Shown here: positions 31,102 to 39,964 of the stretch, one piece after another | How positions within the stretch are numbered: position 1 is the first letter of the stretch | Layout of the letters: each line of letters starts with the position of its first letter | NCBI RefSeq assembly: GCF_002940205.1 | Contig: NZ_MDSK01000030.1 | Span: 1-64,000 of the forward strand | DNA length: 64,000 bases | DNA from: Xanthomonas arboricola pv. guizotiae | GTDB lineage: Bacteria > Pseudomonadota > Gammaproteobacteria > Xanthomonadales > Xanthomonadaceae | Direction: 5' to 3' | Position numbers and translations under genes: made by a program | Notes under the pieces: generated by a model | The model's database searches: none | Told to the model about the DNA's origin: nothing | Seen by the model: the letters and a program-made list of their open reading frames with translations, nothing else

Positions 31102-31551
31102 ATGGCACATCGACTGATGAAGACCGCGCTGATCGGCGCACTCGCAGTGGCAGCGCAGGGCGCGTTCGCGCAGGCCGCCGCCGACAAGCCGGCCAAGGCG
31201 CTGACCTCCCGCGAGGTCACCAGCATGCTGACCGACAAGGGCTATACCAAGGTGCACGACGTCAAGTTCGACCATGGCGTGTGGACCGCCGACGCACGCA
31301 GCGGCGACGGCAAGGATGTGGATGTGCGTATCGATCCGGTGACTGGCCGCGTGTATGGCGACCAGACCACCTCCAAGCTGAGCGAGGCCGATATCCGCGC
31401 TGCGTTGTCGGCCGGCGGCTATTCCAACGTACACGACCTCACGTTCGAAGACGGCTTGTGGAAGGCCGACGCCGAGCAACGCGGCGGGCAGAAGGTGGAT
31501 CTGCATGTCGATCCGGATGACGGGCACGTGGTGAGCGTGGATAACGATTGA
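31102..31551 (+). CDS. Exported protein with two PepSY-like repeats
   Basis: A 149-residue protein with a signal peptide (ALIGALAVAAQGAFAQA) and two similar halves: SREVTSMLTDKGYTKVHDVK ... KDVDVRIDPVTGRVYGD, and SEADIRAALSAGGYSNVHDL ... KVDLHVDPDDGHVVSVD. Each has the PepSY layout of a helix followed by strands with a V-D-P-xTG turn. PepSY domains are associated with inhibition of proteases or with sensing at the cell surface; the role here is unknown. GCAGGAGC precedes the ATG; an alternative start is MKTALIG five codons later. Confidence 0.8.
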   Translation: MAHRLMKTALIGALAVAAQGAFAQAAADKPAKALTSREVTSMLTDKGYTKVHDVKFDHGVWTADARSGDGKDVDVRIDPVTGRVYGDQTTSKLSEADIRAALSAGGYSNVHDLTFEDGLWKADAEQRGGQKVDLHVDPDDGHVVSVDND

Positions 31552-31591
31552 CCATCGCATCTCGGGGGCGGCGGCGTGCCGACAGTGCCGC

Positions 31592-31623
31592 CGTGCTGAT
31601 GGCAACGCATTGCCGTCAGCACG
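31592..31623 (+). terminator. Stem-loop downstream of PepSY gene
   Basis: CGTGCTGATGGCAA pairs with TTGCCGTCAGCACG, a 14-bp stem with one wobble, around CGCA. It starts 41 bases after the stop. No T-run follows, so it may be a terminator or an mRNA-stabilising hairpin. Confidence 0.5.
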
Positions 31624-31759
31624 ATCGACTGCATCGCCCATGCCGGTGGGATCTTCTGGCGGAACAGCGACGAAGAAGAGCAGTACGTCAGGTGAGGTGC
31701 GGTGCGCGATCTGGCACATCCATGCACCTCCGCAACCGTCACTGCCAGAACGAACCCAT

Positions 31760-31789
31760 GCAAAGGGCCTCCTGTTGGAGGCCCTTTGC
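31760..31789. terminator. Strong bidirectional hairpin between convergent genes
   Basis: GCAAAGGGCCTCC and GGAGGCCCTTTGC form a perfect 13-bp stem around TGTT. It lies between the PepSY gene and the M28 peptidase stop codon and could serve either strand, though T-runs are weak. Confidence 0.7.
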
Positions 31790-31890
31790 GTTGATCGCGA
31801 TTTGCGGGCGCGGCGCTGCCGCTCACCTTGCAGGCCGCATCGCGACGCCATGCATCGGCTGCATGACATCGCATGCGGTGCAGGCGTCGG

Positions 31891-33684
31891 TCAACGCGCC
31901 GGCGCCGCCTTCTCGCCCTCGGCGGCGTCTTTCCCGGCCTCAGGCGCCGCTGCCGCGGCGTCCGCAGCGGGCTTGCCGGCCATCATGCGATCGCGCGCGG
32001 CCTTGAACGGGTTGCCGGCATACCAGTTCGGCCAACGCTGGCCGGCGGCCACCTCCTTGCCCACGCCATACACCGCCTGCAGGTCTTCGATGGTGCCATC
32101 GAGCTTACAGCTGGCCGCATCGTATTCGTCGCCCGGGGCGTGATAGCGATTGCGCCCGTAGTCTTCGGCGGCCGCGCGTCCGGCAGCGGTACCGCCCTCG
32201 CGCAGGTCTTCGCCGCCATCGGCATACAGCGCCGGCACGCCGGCCTTGGCGAAGTTGAAATGATCCGAGCGGAAATACGAGCCGCTTTGCGGCGTGGCTT
32301 CGGCATGCAGGGTACGGCCCTGCATCGCGGCGATCGGCTTGAGGATGTCTTCCAGCTCCGAGCTGCCCATGCCGACCACGGTGACATCGCGTGCGCGCCC
32401 GGCCACCGACATCGCATCCAGGTTGATCACCGCCGCGATCTTGTCCAGCGGAAAGCTCGGGTTGGCCACGTAGTACTTGGAGCCGAGCAGGCCGGATTCT
32501 TCCAGCGTCACCGCCACGAACACCACCGAACGCGCCGGCTTGGGATCCTGGTGCGCAAACGCATCGGCAATCTCGAGAATGCCGGCCACGCCGGTGGCGT
32601 TGTCCACCGCGCCGTTATAGATGTTGTCGCCGCTCTCGCCCGGGTGTTTGCCCAGGTGATCCCAGTGCGCCATGTACAGTACTGCCTCGTCGGCATGGCT
32701 GGTGCCCGGCAGCACGCCGACCACATTGCGCGAGGATTTCTCCGCGATCGTGCTCTTCAGGTCGACCGACCAGCTGGCCTTCAACGGCACCGGTTTGAAG
32801 CCGCGCTTGCTGGCGTCCTTGTAGGCCTGCGCCAGATCCAGCCCGGCATTGGCGAACAACTGCTTGGCGGTCTCGGCGCTGACCCAGCCCTGCACCGGCA
32901 GGCGCGGATCGGGATCGTCCTTGGCCGGCAGGTCGTATTGCGGGCCGGCCCAGGAGTTCTTGACCACGTCCCAGCCATAGCTGGCGCCCGGGGTGTCGTG
33001 CACGATCAGCGCGGCGGCCGCGCCCTTGCGGGCGGCTTCCTCGAACTTGTAGGTCCAGCGCCCGTAATAGGTCATGCGCTTGCCGTCGAACAGCTTGGCA
33101 TCGCCGGTGTGGAAGCCGGGATCGTTGACGAACATCACCACCGTCTTGCCCTTCCAGTCCTGGCCGGCGTAATCGTTCCACTGCTGTTCGGGCGCATCCA
33201 CGCCGTAGCCGACGAACACCAGCTCGCTGTTGTCCAGCTTGACCTCGGCCTGGCCGGTGCGGGTGCCGACCACGATGTCGGTGCCGAAGGCCAGGGTGCG
33301 GGTCTGCTCGCCGCTGCGCAGGGTCGGCGCGGTAGCCGCATCGGCGGTGGTTTCCACCATCGGCACCTCCTGGAACCAGCTGTCGCCGTTGCCCGGCTGC
33401 AGGCCGATGCGCTGCATCTGGTCGCGGATATAGGTGACGGTCTTCTCTTCGCCCGGCGTGCCGGGGCCGCGGCCTTCGAAGTCATCCGAGGCCAGTGTCT
33501 TGACCAGCTCGGCAAAGTCGTCGCCGGTCAGCTCCGGCGAAAAGGTGTGGCGGCTGACCGGTGCGCTGGCCGCCGTGTCCACCGGCGCCTGTGCGGCGGG
33601 CGCGCTCGGCGCATCGGCGGGTTCACGCTTGCAGCCGGCCAGGGCCAGCGTCGCGGCCAGGCACAACAGGATCTTGCGGGGCAT
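31891..33684 (-). CDS. M28-family zinc aminopeptidase lipoprotein
   Basis: A 597-residue lipoprotein peptidase. The signal peptide ends in a lipobox (LALAGCKRE, Cys18). A PA-domain insertion (about residues 160-280) precedes the catalytic M28 domain. Zinc ligands and the general base are visible in YMAHWDHLGKH (His-x-Asp), GAVDNATGVAGILEIADAFA (bridging Asp), LEESGLLGSKYY (Glu-Glu) and YHAPGDEYD (His). Family members release N-terminal residues from peptides, here in the periplasm or at the outer membrane. It is followed by a strong hairpin 100 bases downstream. Length is in the range for PA-containing M28B-type enzymes. Confidence 0.9.
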   Translation of the reverse strand: MPRKILLCLAATLALAGCKREPADAPSAPAAQAPVDTAASAPVSRHTFSPELTGDDFAELVKTLASDDFEGRGPGTPGEEKTVTYIRDQMQRIGLQPGNGDSWFQEVPMVETTADAATAPTLRSGEQTRTLAFGTDIVVGTRTGQAEVKLDNSELVFVGYGVDAPEQQWNDYAGQDWKGKTVVMFVNDPGFHTGDAKLFDGKRMTYYGRWTYKFEEAARKGAAAALIVHDTPGASYGWDVVKNSWAGPQYDLPAKDDPDPRLPVQGWVSAETAKQLFANAGLDLAQAYKDASKRGFKPVPLKASWSVDLKSTIAEKSSRNVVGVLPGTSHADEAVLYMAHWDHLGKHPGESGDNIYNGAVDNATGVAGILEIADAFAHQDPKPARSVVFVAVTLEESGLLGSKYYVANPSFPLDKIAAVINLDAMSVAGRARDVTVVGMGSSELEDILKPIAAMQGRTLHAEATPQSGSYFRSDHFNFAKAGVPALYADGGEDLREGGTAAGRAAAEDYGRNRYHAPGDEYDAASCKLDGTIEDLQAVYGVGKEVAAGQRWPNWYAGNPFKAARDRMMAGKPAADAAAAAPEAGKDAAEGEKAAPAR

Positions 33685-33744
33685 CGGGACTCCTCGTGCG
33701 GCGAAGGTGCCCCGATTCTAGGCGCTGGCCCCGTGGTGAGCGCG

Positions 33745-34401
33745 TCAGTCCTTGGGTGCCACGTCGCTGTCGAAGCTGCGCGCGGTGGCGCCGGTGACGG
33801 CACCGATCTTGGCAGTGCGGTGCACGTACAGGCTGACCTCGCGCTCGAACTCCAGCGGGCCGTCGACCACCGCCTCCGGGCCGATCACCACGCGCGGCTT
33901 GCGCGCCGGCTTGAACGAAAAGCTGAAGTTGGGCTTGGTCACCTCGATCCCGCCACGCACATGCGAGCGCACCCCGACGGTGATGTCGCCGTTGACGGTC
34001 TCGATGCCCTTGCCGAGCTCGGTTTCCACCAGGCCGATGCTGCCGTTGACGGTTTCCACGCCGCCGCTGATGCGGCTGCCGCGCTCCACCAGCACGCTGC
34101 CGTTGACCGTCTCCAGCCCGCCGGACACCACCACCTTCTGCCCCAGCGTGATCGCGCCATTGACCGTGGACACGTCGCCGGTGCGGGCGTTGTCGCCGAT
34201 CTGGATACTGCCGTTGACCGTTTCCACGCTCCGGGTCTGCGCGCCGGCGCCGACCTCGATGGAGCCGTTGACGGTTTCCAGCGCGCCATAGACCTTGCCG
34301 GCCTCGGCGCTGATGCGGCCGTTGACCTTGCTGATGTCCTCGTCGGCCCAGGCGCTTGCGCAGACCAGGGACAATGCCAGGAGAAGATGCTGGGGCTTCA
34401 T
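33745..34401 (-). CDS. Exported repeat protein with (E/S)TVNGxI repeats
   Basis: A 218-residue protein with signal peptide (HLLLALSLVCASAWA) and about seven short repeats built on TVNG (LETVNGSIEVG, VETVNGSIQIG, VSTVNGAITLG, LETVNGSVLVE, VETVNGSIGLV, IETVNGDITVG), spaced about 17-20 residues apart. Such spacing suggests a beta-solenoid, as in DUF4097-type putative adhesins or bactofilin-like polymers. The C-terminus (VVIGPEAVVDGPLEFEREVS) continues the solenoid. Function unknown. It is divergent from the envC-like gene. Confidence 0.75.
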   Translation of the reverse strand: MKPQHLLLALSLVCASAWADEDISKVNGRISAEAGKVYGALETVNGSIEVGAGAQTRSVETVNGSIQIGDNARTGDVSTVNGAITLGQKVVVSGGLETVNGSVLVERGSRISGGVETVNGSIGLVETELGKGIETVNGDITVGVRSHVRGGIEVTKPNFSFSFKPARKPRVVIGPEAVVDGPLEFEREVSLYVHRTAKIGAVTGATARSFDSDVAPKD

Positions 34402-34498
34402 GCTGAACCTTGCGCGGCGGCGGCTGTCTTGGGCGTGGCGGCGATCACACCATGCTTGGCTACAATCGCGCACCTGCCTGAAGTCACTGGACCTTTCG

Positions 34499-35797
34499 TT
34501 GCCCCTGTCGCCCGCCCCGCGATCGCGCCCGCTGCCTGCCCCCGCCACCGGCCGCTCCCGCGCGTGGCTGGCGGCCACCGTGCTGGCCTGCGCGCTGCTG
34601 GGCAGCACCGCGGCCGGTGCGCAAAGCCAGCGCGAGGCCGAGCGCAAACTGCAGCAGCTGCGCGACGAACTCAAGACCATCAGCGCCGACCGCCGCGAGC
34701 TGGAAGGCAAGCGCGGCACTGCCGCCCAGCAACTGCGCCAGGCCGATGAGAAAGTAGCCAGGACCTCGCGCGCGTTGAGCGAGACCGAAACGGCGATGCG
34801 CGCGCAGGAACAGCATCTGGGCAAGTTGCAGCAGGAGCGCGCGCAGCTGCAGCGCGGCCTGCAGAACCAGCGCGTGCAGCTGGCTGCGCTATTGCGCGCC
34901 GCCGACCAGGTCGGCCGCAACGCGCCGTTGAAGGTGCTGTTGTCGCAGGACACCGTGGGCGATGCCACGCGCATGCTGGCCGATCATCGCTACGTGCAGA
35001 ACGCGCGTGCACAGCGCATCCAGGCACTGACCACGCAGCTGGATGCGCTGACCAAGGTGGAGCAGGACATCGCCAGCCGTCGCCAGGCGCTGGATGCGGC
35101 GCGTGCGCAGCAAAAGGCGCAGGCCGCATTGCTGCAGAAGGACCGCTCGCAGCAGGCGGCGACGGTCGCGCAGCTGGACGACCGCTACAAACAGCGCGCC
35201 GAGCGCGAAAAAGCCCTGGGCCAGGACGCCAGGTCGCTGGAACAGCTGCTTGCCAACCTGCGCGCGGCCGCTGCCAAGGCCGAGGCCGAACGGCGCGCCG
35301 CCGCCAGACGCGCCGCCGCCGAAGCCGCCGCGCAGGCCAAACGCAGCAAGACCGAGCGCCCCGAGCGTCCCGGCAAGACCCCGCCCAAGGTCATCACCAG
35401 TGCGCCGGCACCCAAGGTCGGCGGCATGAGCTGGCCGGTGTCGGGCAACCTGCTGGCGCGCTTCAACGCCACCTTGCCCGACGGCCACACCAGCAAGGGG
35501 GTGTTGATCGGGGCGCCCAAGGGCAGCACCGTCACCGCAGTGGCCGACGGCACGGTGGTGTTCTCCGACTGGATGACCGGCTACGGCATGATCCTGATCG
35601 TGGACCACGGCAACGGCTACATGAGCCTGTACGCGCACAACGACACGCTGTTGCGCGATGCCGGCGCGTCGATCAAGCGCGGCGAAGCGGTGGCCAAGGT
35701 CGGCAGCTCGGGCGGGCAGGGCGTGCCGGCGCTGTACTTCGAACTGCGTCGCAACGGGCAGCCGGTGGATCCGTCGAGCTGGTTGCAGCGCCGCTGA
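34499..35797 (+). CDS. envC: EnvC-like murein hydrolase activator
   Basis: About 432 residues: a signal sequence (RAWLAATVLACALLGSTAAG), a long coiled coil (about residues 40-300), an Ala/Arg/Lys-rich linker, then a C-terminal LytM/M23 domain. In that domain the metal ligands of active enzymes are missing: SKGVLIGAP replaces HxGxD, and PALYFELR replaces HLHFE. This is how EnvC differs from true endopeptidases, because it activates cell-division amidases. The start is uncertain: no ATG fits, and the TTG at 34499 leaves a plausible leader. A TACAAT -10 candidate lies at 34460-34465. It is 142 bases upstream of the ctpA-like gene. Confidence 0.8.
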   Translation: MPLSPAPRSRPLPAPATGRSRAWLAATVLACALLGSTAAGAQSQREAERKLQQLRDELKTISADRRELEGKRGTAAQQLRQADEKVARTSRALSETETAMRAQEQHLGKLQQERAQLQRGLQNQRVQLAALLRAADQVGRNAPLKVLLSQDTVGDATRMLADHRYVQNARAQRIQALTTQLDALTKVEQDIASRRQALDAARAQQKAQAALLQKDRSQQAATVAQLDDRYKQRAEREKALGQDARSLEQLLANLRAAAAKAEAERRAAARRAAAEAAAQAKRSKTERPERPGKTPPKVITSAPAPKVGGMSWPVSGNLLARFNATLPDGHTSKGVLIGAPKGSTVTAVADGTVVFSDWMTGYGMILIVDHGNGYMSLYAHNDTLLRDAGASIKRGEAVAKVGSSGGQGVPALYFELRRNGQPVDPSSWLQRR

Positions 35798-35939
35798 GTG
35801 CGGCGCACGCAGCGCGCGTGACGGTGCATGACCGCCAACCATCCCTGGCTCTACCGAGTCAACGCGGATTTACCGCCGCTTCGCGCATAATCCGAAGCGC
35901 TCCGTTGCGGGGCGTCTTATCTCTTTGTCGGAGTGCTTC

Positions 35940-37451
35940 ATGCGCGTAGCCGTCCTGTCCGTTGCCCTGTCGCTGGCGTTGTTCGCCTCACCCGGTTGGG
36001 CGCAGAAAGCCAGTCCCGCCGCCGCCCAGGCCACTGCGGACGATCCGGAAGCCAACGAAGCCGCCGTCTCCAAGGTGCCGCTGGACGAGATCCGCCGCTT
36101 CGTGGCGGTGTACAACGCGGTCAAGCAGGCCTACGTCGATCCGGTCGAGGACAAGAAGCTGATGCATGCCGCAGTGCGCGGCCTGCTCTCGGATCTGGAC
36201 CCGCACAGCACCTACTTCGACAAGGAAGATGCCGAAGCCTTCGACGAGCAGGCCACCGGCGCCTACGACGGCATCGGCGTGGAATTGCTGCAGCAGCAGG
36301 ACAACACGCTCAAGGTGATCGCGCCGATCGACGACACCCCGGCCGCACGTGCCGGCATCCGCGCCGGCGACGTCATCGTGGCCATCGACGGCAAGCCGAT
36401 CGACGCCAGCAAGGCGATGGAACCGCTGCGCGGCGAATCCGGCAGCAAGGTCGTGCTGACCATCGTGCGCGACAAGGCGCCCAAGCCGTTCGACGTGACC
36501 CTGCAGCGGCAGACCATCCGCGTGGCCAGCGTGCGCAGCAAGCTGCTGGAGCCGGGCTATGGCTACATCCGCATCAGCACCTTCCAGGCCGACACCGGCG
36601 CCGACTTCCAGAAGAACCTCAAGCAGCTGCAGGCCGGCGGCAAGTTGCGCGGCCTGGTGCTGGACCTGCGCAGCAACCCGGGCGGTCTGCTGACCTCGGC
36701 GGTGCAGGTGGCCGACGACCTGCTCGACAAGGGCAACATCGTCAGCACGCGCGGGCGCATCTCCATCAGCGATGCCAAGTTCGACGCCACCCCGGGCGAT
36801 CTGCTCGGCGGCGCGCCGGTGGTGGTGCTGGTGGACGCCGGCTCGGCCAGTGCCTCGGAAGTGCTGGCCGGCGCGCTGCGCGACAACCAGCGCGCGCGCA
36901 TCATCGGCAGCCGCACCTTCGGCAAGGGCTCGGTGCAGACCGTGCTGCCGCTGGACAACGGCGACTCGGTCAAGCTGACCACCGCGCGCTATTACACCCC
37001 CAGTGGCAAGTCGATCCAGGCCAGCGGCATCGTGCCCGAAGTGCTGCTCACCCCCGAACCGCAGCCCGGCGATGCCGACGTGCCGGCCAGCCTGGCCGAC
37101 TTCAGCGAAGCCACGCTGCCGGGCCATCTGCGTGGCGATGCCGAAGGCGAGGAGGGCTACACCGCCGGCGACGTGCTGCCGGGCGATGGCCCGATCGCCT
37201 CCGCGCTGGCCGAGCTCAAGCAGCCCGGCTCGGCGGCCAAGGCGCAAGCCGCCGCGCTCAAGGCCAAGGCACAGGCAGCGCAGAAGGCCAAGGCCGCCAA
37301 GACCGCAGCCGAGCCCAGGCCGGCCGCCGCGCGCCCGGCAGCAGCCGACAAGCCCAAGCCTGCCGACAAGCCGAGCGAACCCGCCGACAAGGCCAGGCCC
37401 GCGCCGCCGGTGGAACCGGCCGCGCCTGCGCCGGCCGAACCGGTCAGGTAA
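35940..37451 (+). CDS. ctpA: S41 C-terminal processing protease (CtpA type)
   Basis: A 503-residue periplasmic serine protease. Signal peptide about residues 1-21 (ALFASPGWAQ), then the helical cap, a PDZ domain (DGIGVELLQQQDNTLKVIAP to about residue 190) and the S41 catalytic core. The core has the Ser of VLVDAGSASASEVLAGAL and the Lys of SRTFGKGSVQT, making the Ser-Lys dyad. A C-terminal tail of about 80 residues rich in Ala, Lys and Pro is extra to the family and probably disordered. CtpA-type proteases trim or degrade envelope proteins, including cell-wall hydrolases, which fits the EnvC-like neighbour. GGAGTGCTTC before the ATG set the start. Confidence 0.92.
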   Translation: MRVAVLSVALSLALFASPGWAQKASPAAAQATADDPEANEAAVSKVPLDEIRRFVAVYNAVKQAYVDPVEDKKLMHAAVRGLLSDLDPHSTYFDKEDAEAFDEQATGAYDGIGVELLQQQDNTLKVIAPIDDTPAARAGIRAGDVIVAIDGKPIDASKAMEPLRGESGSKVVLTIVRDKAPKPFDVTLQRQTIRVASVRSKLLEPGYGYIRISTFQADTGADFQKNLKQLQAGGKLRGLVLDLRSNPGGLLTSAVQVADDLLDKGNIVSTRGRISISDAKFDATPGDLLGGAPVVVLVDAGSASASEVLAGALRDNQRARIIGSRTFGKGSVQTVLPLDNGDSVKLTTARYYTPSGKSIQASGIVPEVLLTPEPQPGDADVPASLADFSEATLPGHLRGDAEGEEGYTAGDVLPGDGPIASALAELKQPGSAAKAQAAALKAKAQAAQKAKAAKTAAEPRPAAARPAAADKPKPADKPSEPADKARPAPPVEPAAPAPAEPVR

Positions 37452-37587
37452 TCCGGCCACCGCGCAGCGGGGGATCACTCCCGCTGCGCGCCAGGCCCGA
37501 TCGATCCGCGCCGGCACTGCCACGCCACCTGCACGCATCCCTGGATCACCCGGCCGCCACAGCGCCGGCGGGTTTGGACCCCAAGGC

Positions 37588-37618
37588 GCTTGTAGGAGCG
37601 ACCCCGGTCGCGACAAGC
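37588..37618. repeat. REP-type hairpin repeat
   Basis: GCTTGT and ACAAGC flank GCGACC-CC-GGTCGC, a nested stem-loop containing GTAGGAGCG, the head of a REP sequence widely scattered in Xanthomonas and Stenotrophomonas genomes. It lies between the convergent ctpA-like and dehydrogenase genes. Confidence 0.65.
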
Positions 37619-37656
37619 CTCCCCAAGCGCACGATCACCACCACGTCAACCACGCG

Positions 37657-38643
37657 CTATCGCGCAATCGCCAACGCCTCGGGATTGACCAGGTTGCGTG
37701 GCGCACCGGCGGCAAACGCCAGCAGATTGTCGAACGCCGCTTCGAAGTACAGCGCATAGCTGTCGCTTTCCACGTAGCCCAGATGCGGCGTCGCCAGTAC
37801 GCGCGGATGCTGCAGCAGCGGGTCGCGCGGATCCAGCACCGGCTCGCGCTCGAACACATCCACTGCCGCCTGTGCCGGCCGGCCCGCATCCAGCGCGGCC
37901 AGCAAGGCGCCGGGCGCGATCAGCTCCGCACGGCTGGTGTTGACCAACAACGCATCCGGGCGCATCCGCGCCAGATCCTGCGCACTGATCTGGTGGCGGG
38001 TCTGCGCGGTCAGGCGCCGATGCAGCGACAGCACATCGCTGCGTTCGAACAGCTCCTGCCGGCTGGCGGCGATGTCGAAGCCATCGCGCGCGGCCTGTGC
38101 GCACGAGGCCTCGCCGCCCCACACCAGCACCTGCATGCCGAATGCACGCCCGAAGCCGGCCACGCGCTGGCCGATCCGCCCGTAACTCCAGATGCCCAGC
38201 GTGCGCCCGTGCAACGCGCGTCCCAGGCCGGGATCGCCCAGCGCCTGCCAGCGGCCCTGGTGCAGCGCGCGCTGGTACTCGCCCAGGCGCCGGCTGGCCG
38301 ACAGGATCAAGGCCCAGGTCAGTTCGGCCGGTGCCACCGGCGAGCCGACGCCTTCGGCCACCGCCACCCCGAACTCGGTGCACGCGGCCACGTCCACATG
38401 CGCGCCGACCCGGCCGGTCTGGCTGATCAACTTGAGTCGCGGCAGGCGCCGCAACAGCGTGGCGTCCACGCGGGTGCGTTCGCGGATCAGCACCAGCGCA
38501 TCGGCTTCGACCAGCCGCTCGGCCCATTCGTTGGGGTCGGTGGCCAGCGCGCCCAGCACCTGCACATCGTGGCCGTGCAGGCGCTGCAGGCAGGGCAGGT
38601 GACGCACGGCGCCCTGGTAATCGTCGGGCACCAGGATGCGCAT
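37657..38643 (-). CDS. D-2-hydroxyacid dehydrogenase family protein
   Basis: A 328-residue NAD(P)-dependent dehydrogenase with the D-isomer-specific fold. The nucleotide-binding loop is LGIWSYGRIGQRVAGFGRAF (an SYGRIG variant of GxGxxG), the catalytic Arg is in LVNTSRAELI, the Glu in VDVFEREPVLDPRDPLL and the His in LATPHLGYVE. Phosphoglycerate dehydrogenase-like members act on 2-hydroxyacids; the substrate is not clear from the sequence. Its start codon overlaps the DUF1820 stop by one base (TGATG), indicating translational coupling. Confidence 0.88.
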   Translation of the reverse strand: MRILVPDDYQGAVRHLPCLQRLHGHDVQVLGALATDPNEWAERLVEADALVLIRERTRVDATLLRRLPRLKLISQTGRVGAHVDVAACTEFGVAVAEGVGSPVAPAELTWALILSASRRLGEYQRALHQGRWQALGDPGLGRALHGRTLGIWSYGRIGQRVAGFGRAFGMQVLVWGGEASCAQAARDGFDIAASRQELFERSDVLSLHRRLTAQTRHQISAQDLARMRPDALLVNTSRAELIAPGALLAALDAGRPAQAAVDVFEREPVLDPRDPLLQHPRVLATPHLGYVESDSYALYFEAAFDNLLAFAAGAPRNLVNPEALAIAR

Positions 38644-38963
38644 CAGCGCGGCTTGGTCGGCAACGGGAACGGCGTGACCACCTTGTCGCCGGTGCTGGCA
38701 TCGCGGATCACCGACTGGCCCTTCTTCTCGACTTCCTCGATGCGCACGATGCTCTGCATCGGCAGGTGCAGCGTCTTGGTGTTGCCGAACTCTTCGCGCA
38801 GGCGCTCTTCGGTGGGATCGACCACCAGCCCGTCGTGCACGTCGAACACCAGCTCGCCGATCTGGTTGAAGCCCCACAGGTGGCTGCCGGTGACCTGGCG
38901 GGCGTAGAGCTCGTAGACCTTGCCGTGATTGAGGAAGGTGACTTTGTACAGAGGCTTGGACAT
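38643..38963 (-). CDS. DUF1820 family protein
   Basis: A 106-residue protein of the DUF1820 family: KPLYKVTFLNHGKVYELYAR, GSHLWGFNQIGELVFDVHDG and LHLPMQSIVRIEEVEKKG are the conserved blocks. The family is widespread in Gammaproteobacteria with no known function; the compact beta-rich pattern suggests a small cytoplasmic adaptor. It is the first gene of an overlapping pair with the hydroxyacid dehydrogenase. Confidence 0.85.
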   Translation of the reverse strand: MSKPLYKVTFLNHGKVYELYARQVTGSHLWGFNQIGELVFDVHDGLVVDPTEERLREEFGNTKTLHLPMQSIVRIEEVEKKGQSVIRDASTGDKVVTPFPLPTKPR

Positions 38964-39054
38964 GCGGCGATTATAGGCGCGCCACCGCGCAGCGACGCAG
39001 CGCGCGGCCGGCGCAACACGGCGCTCCGGTGCGCCGTGCACGATTGCCGCCGCG

Positions 39055-39747
39055 CTAGAACCCGTGGCGCTTGCGCAGCCGCCGCGCGATCGCCGCGCGC
39101 ACGTACAAGCCGTAGACGATGCCGAACACGAAGCCGGCGATATGCGCCGACCACGCCACCATGCCGAAGGCCGGGCCGATGTAGGCAAACACCACCTGCA
39201 GGATCGCCCAGGCGCCGATCAACAACGGCGCCGGCACGCGGATGAATTCCAGAAATACGCCCAGCGGCAGCACCACCCCCAGCTTGGCACCCGGAAACAG
39301 CGCCAGGTACGTACCGATCAACGCCGACACCGCGCCCGAAGCGCCGATGATCACCCGGTCCGGCGTGCCGATGGCAAAGATCGCCGCCAGGTTGGAGGCC
39401 GCGCCGCCGACCAGAAACAGCAGCAATAACCGCCATGGGCCCAGGATGCGTTCGGCCGGCAGCCCGAAGATCAGCAGGAACACCAGGTTGCCGAGCAGAT
39501 GCGACCAATCGGCATGCAAAAACAGCGCAGTGAACAGCCGCAGTACGCTGCCGTCGCGCAAGGTCGCCCACCAATCGCCCAGATTGGAGACGCCGCTGGA
39601 AAGCGCGCCCCAGTCCAGCCACAGCGTATTGCGCGCCTCGCCCGGCCGGCTGATCGACCACAGATAGGCCAACCACACCGTGGCGAACAGCAGCGGCACC
39701 GCCCAGCGTGGCGTGGGTTTCTTGCGGGAAGGGAGAGAGACGAACAT
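39055..39747 (-). CDS. Rhomboid-family intramembrane serine protease
   Basis: A 230-residue membrane protein with about six to seven helices and all rhomboid landmarks: HADWSHLLGNLVFLLIFG (the conserved HxxxN in helix 2), the catalytic Ser in IGASGAVSALIG (GxSG) and the catalytic His in AHIAGFVFGIVYG. Rhomboids cut single-span membrane proteins inside the bilayer; substrates are unknown here. A purine-rich TCTCTCCCTTCCC complement (GGGAAGGGAGAGA on the plus strand) covers its first codons, so the first residues of the start (MFVSLPSRKK) are worth checking. Confidence 0.9.
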   Translation of the reverse strand: MFVSLPSRKKPTPRWAVPLLFATVWLAYLWSISRPGEARNTLWLDWGALSSGVSNLGDWWATLRDGSVLRLFTALFLHADWSHLLGNLVFLLIFGLPAERILGPWRLLLLFLVGGAASNLAAIFAIGTPDRVIIGASGAVSALIGTYLALFPGAKLGVVLPLGVFLEFIRVPAPLLIGAWAILQVVFAYIGPAFGMVAWSAHIAGFVFGIVYGLYVRAAIARRLRKRHGF

Positions 39748-39964
39748 CGGAATGGGACAATAGCCGGTCCGCGCTGCTGAATGCAGCCCTAACCTGTCGG
39801 CGCGTTCAGCGCGCGACTCGTTATTGTTCGGTTAATCGGCATGGGTATACTGCGTACGGCGTCGTATGTCGGGGGGGGTCTCCGGCGCGTTCCGGGCACT
39901 GGATTGGTGCTGGACGCGGGCGCTGAACCGACCATTGCAGTCCTTACCCGGAGAGCTACAACTT

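Noticed and set aside
31873-34749. 958-codon plus-strand frame opposite the M28 peptidase
   Set aside because: The minus-strand peptidase and repeat protein carry signal peptides and family motifs; the plus frame does not.
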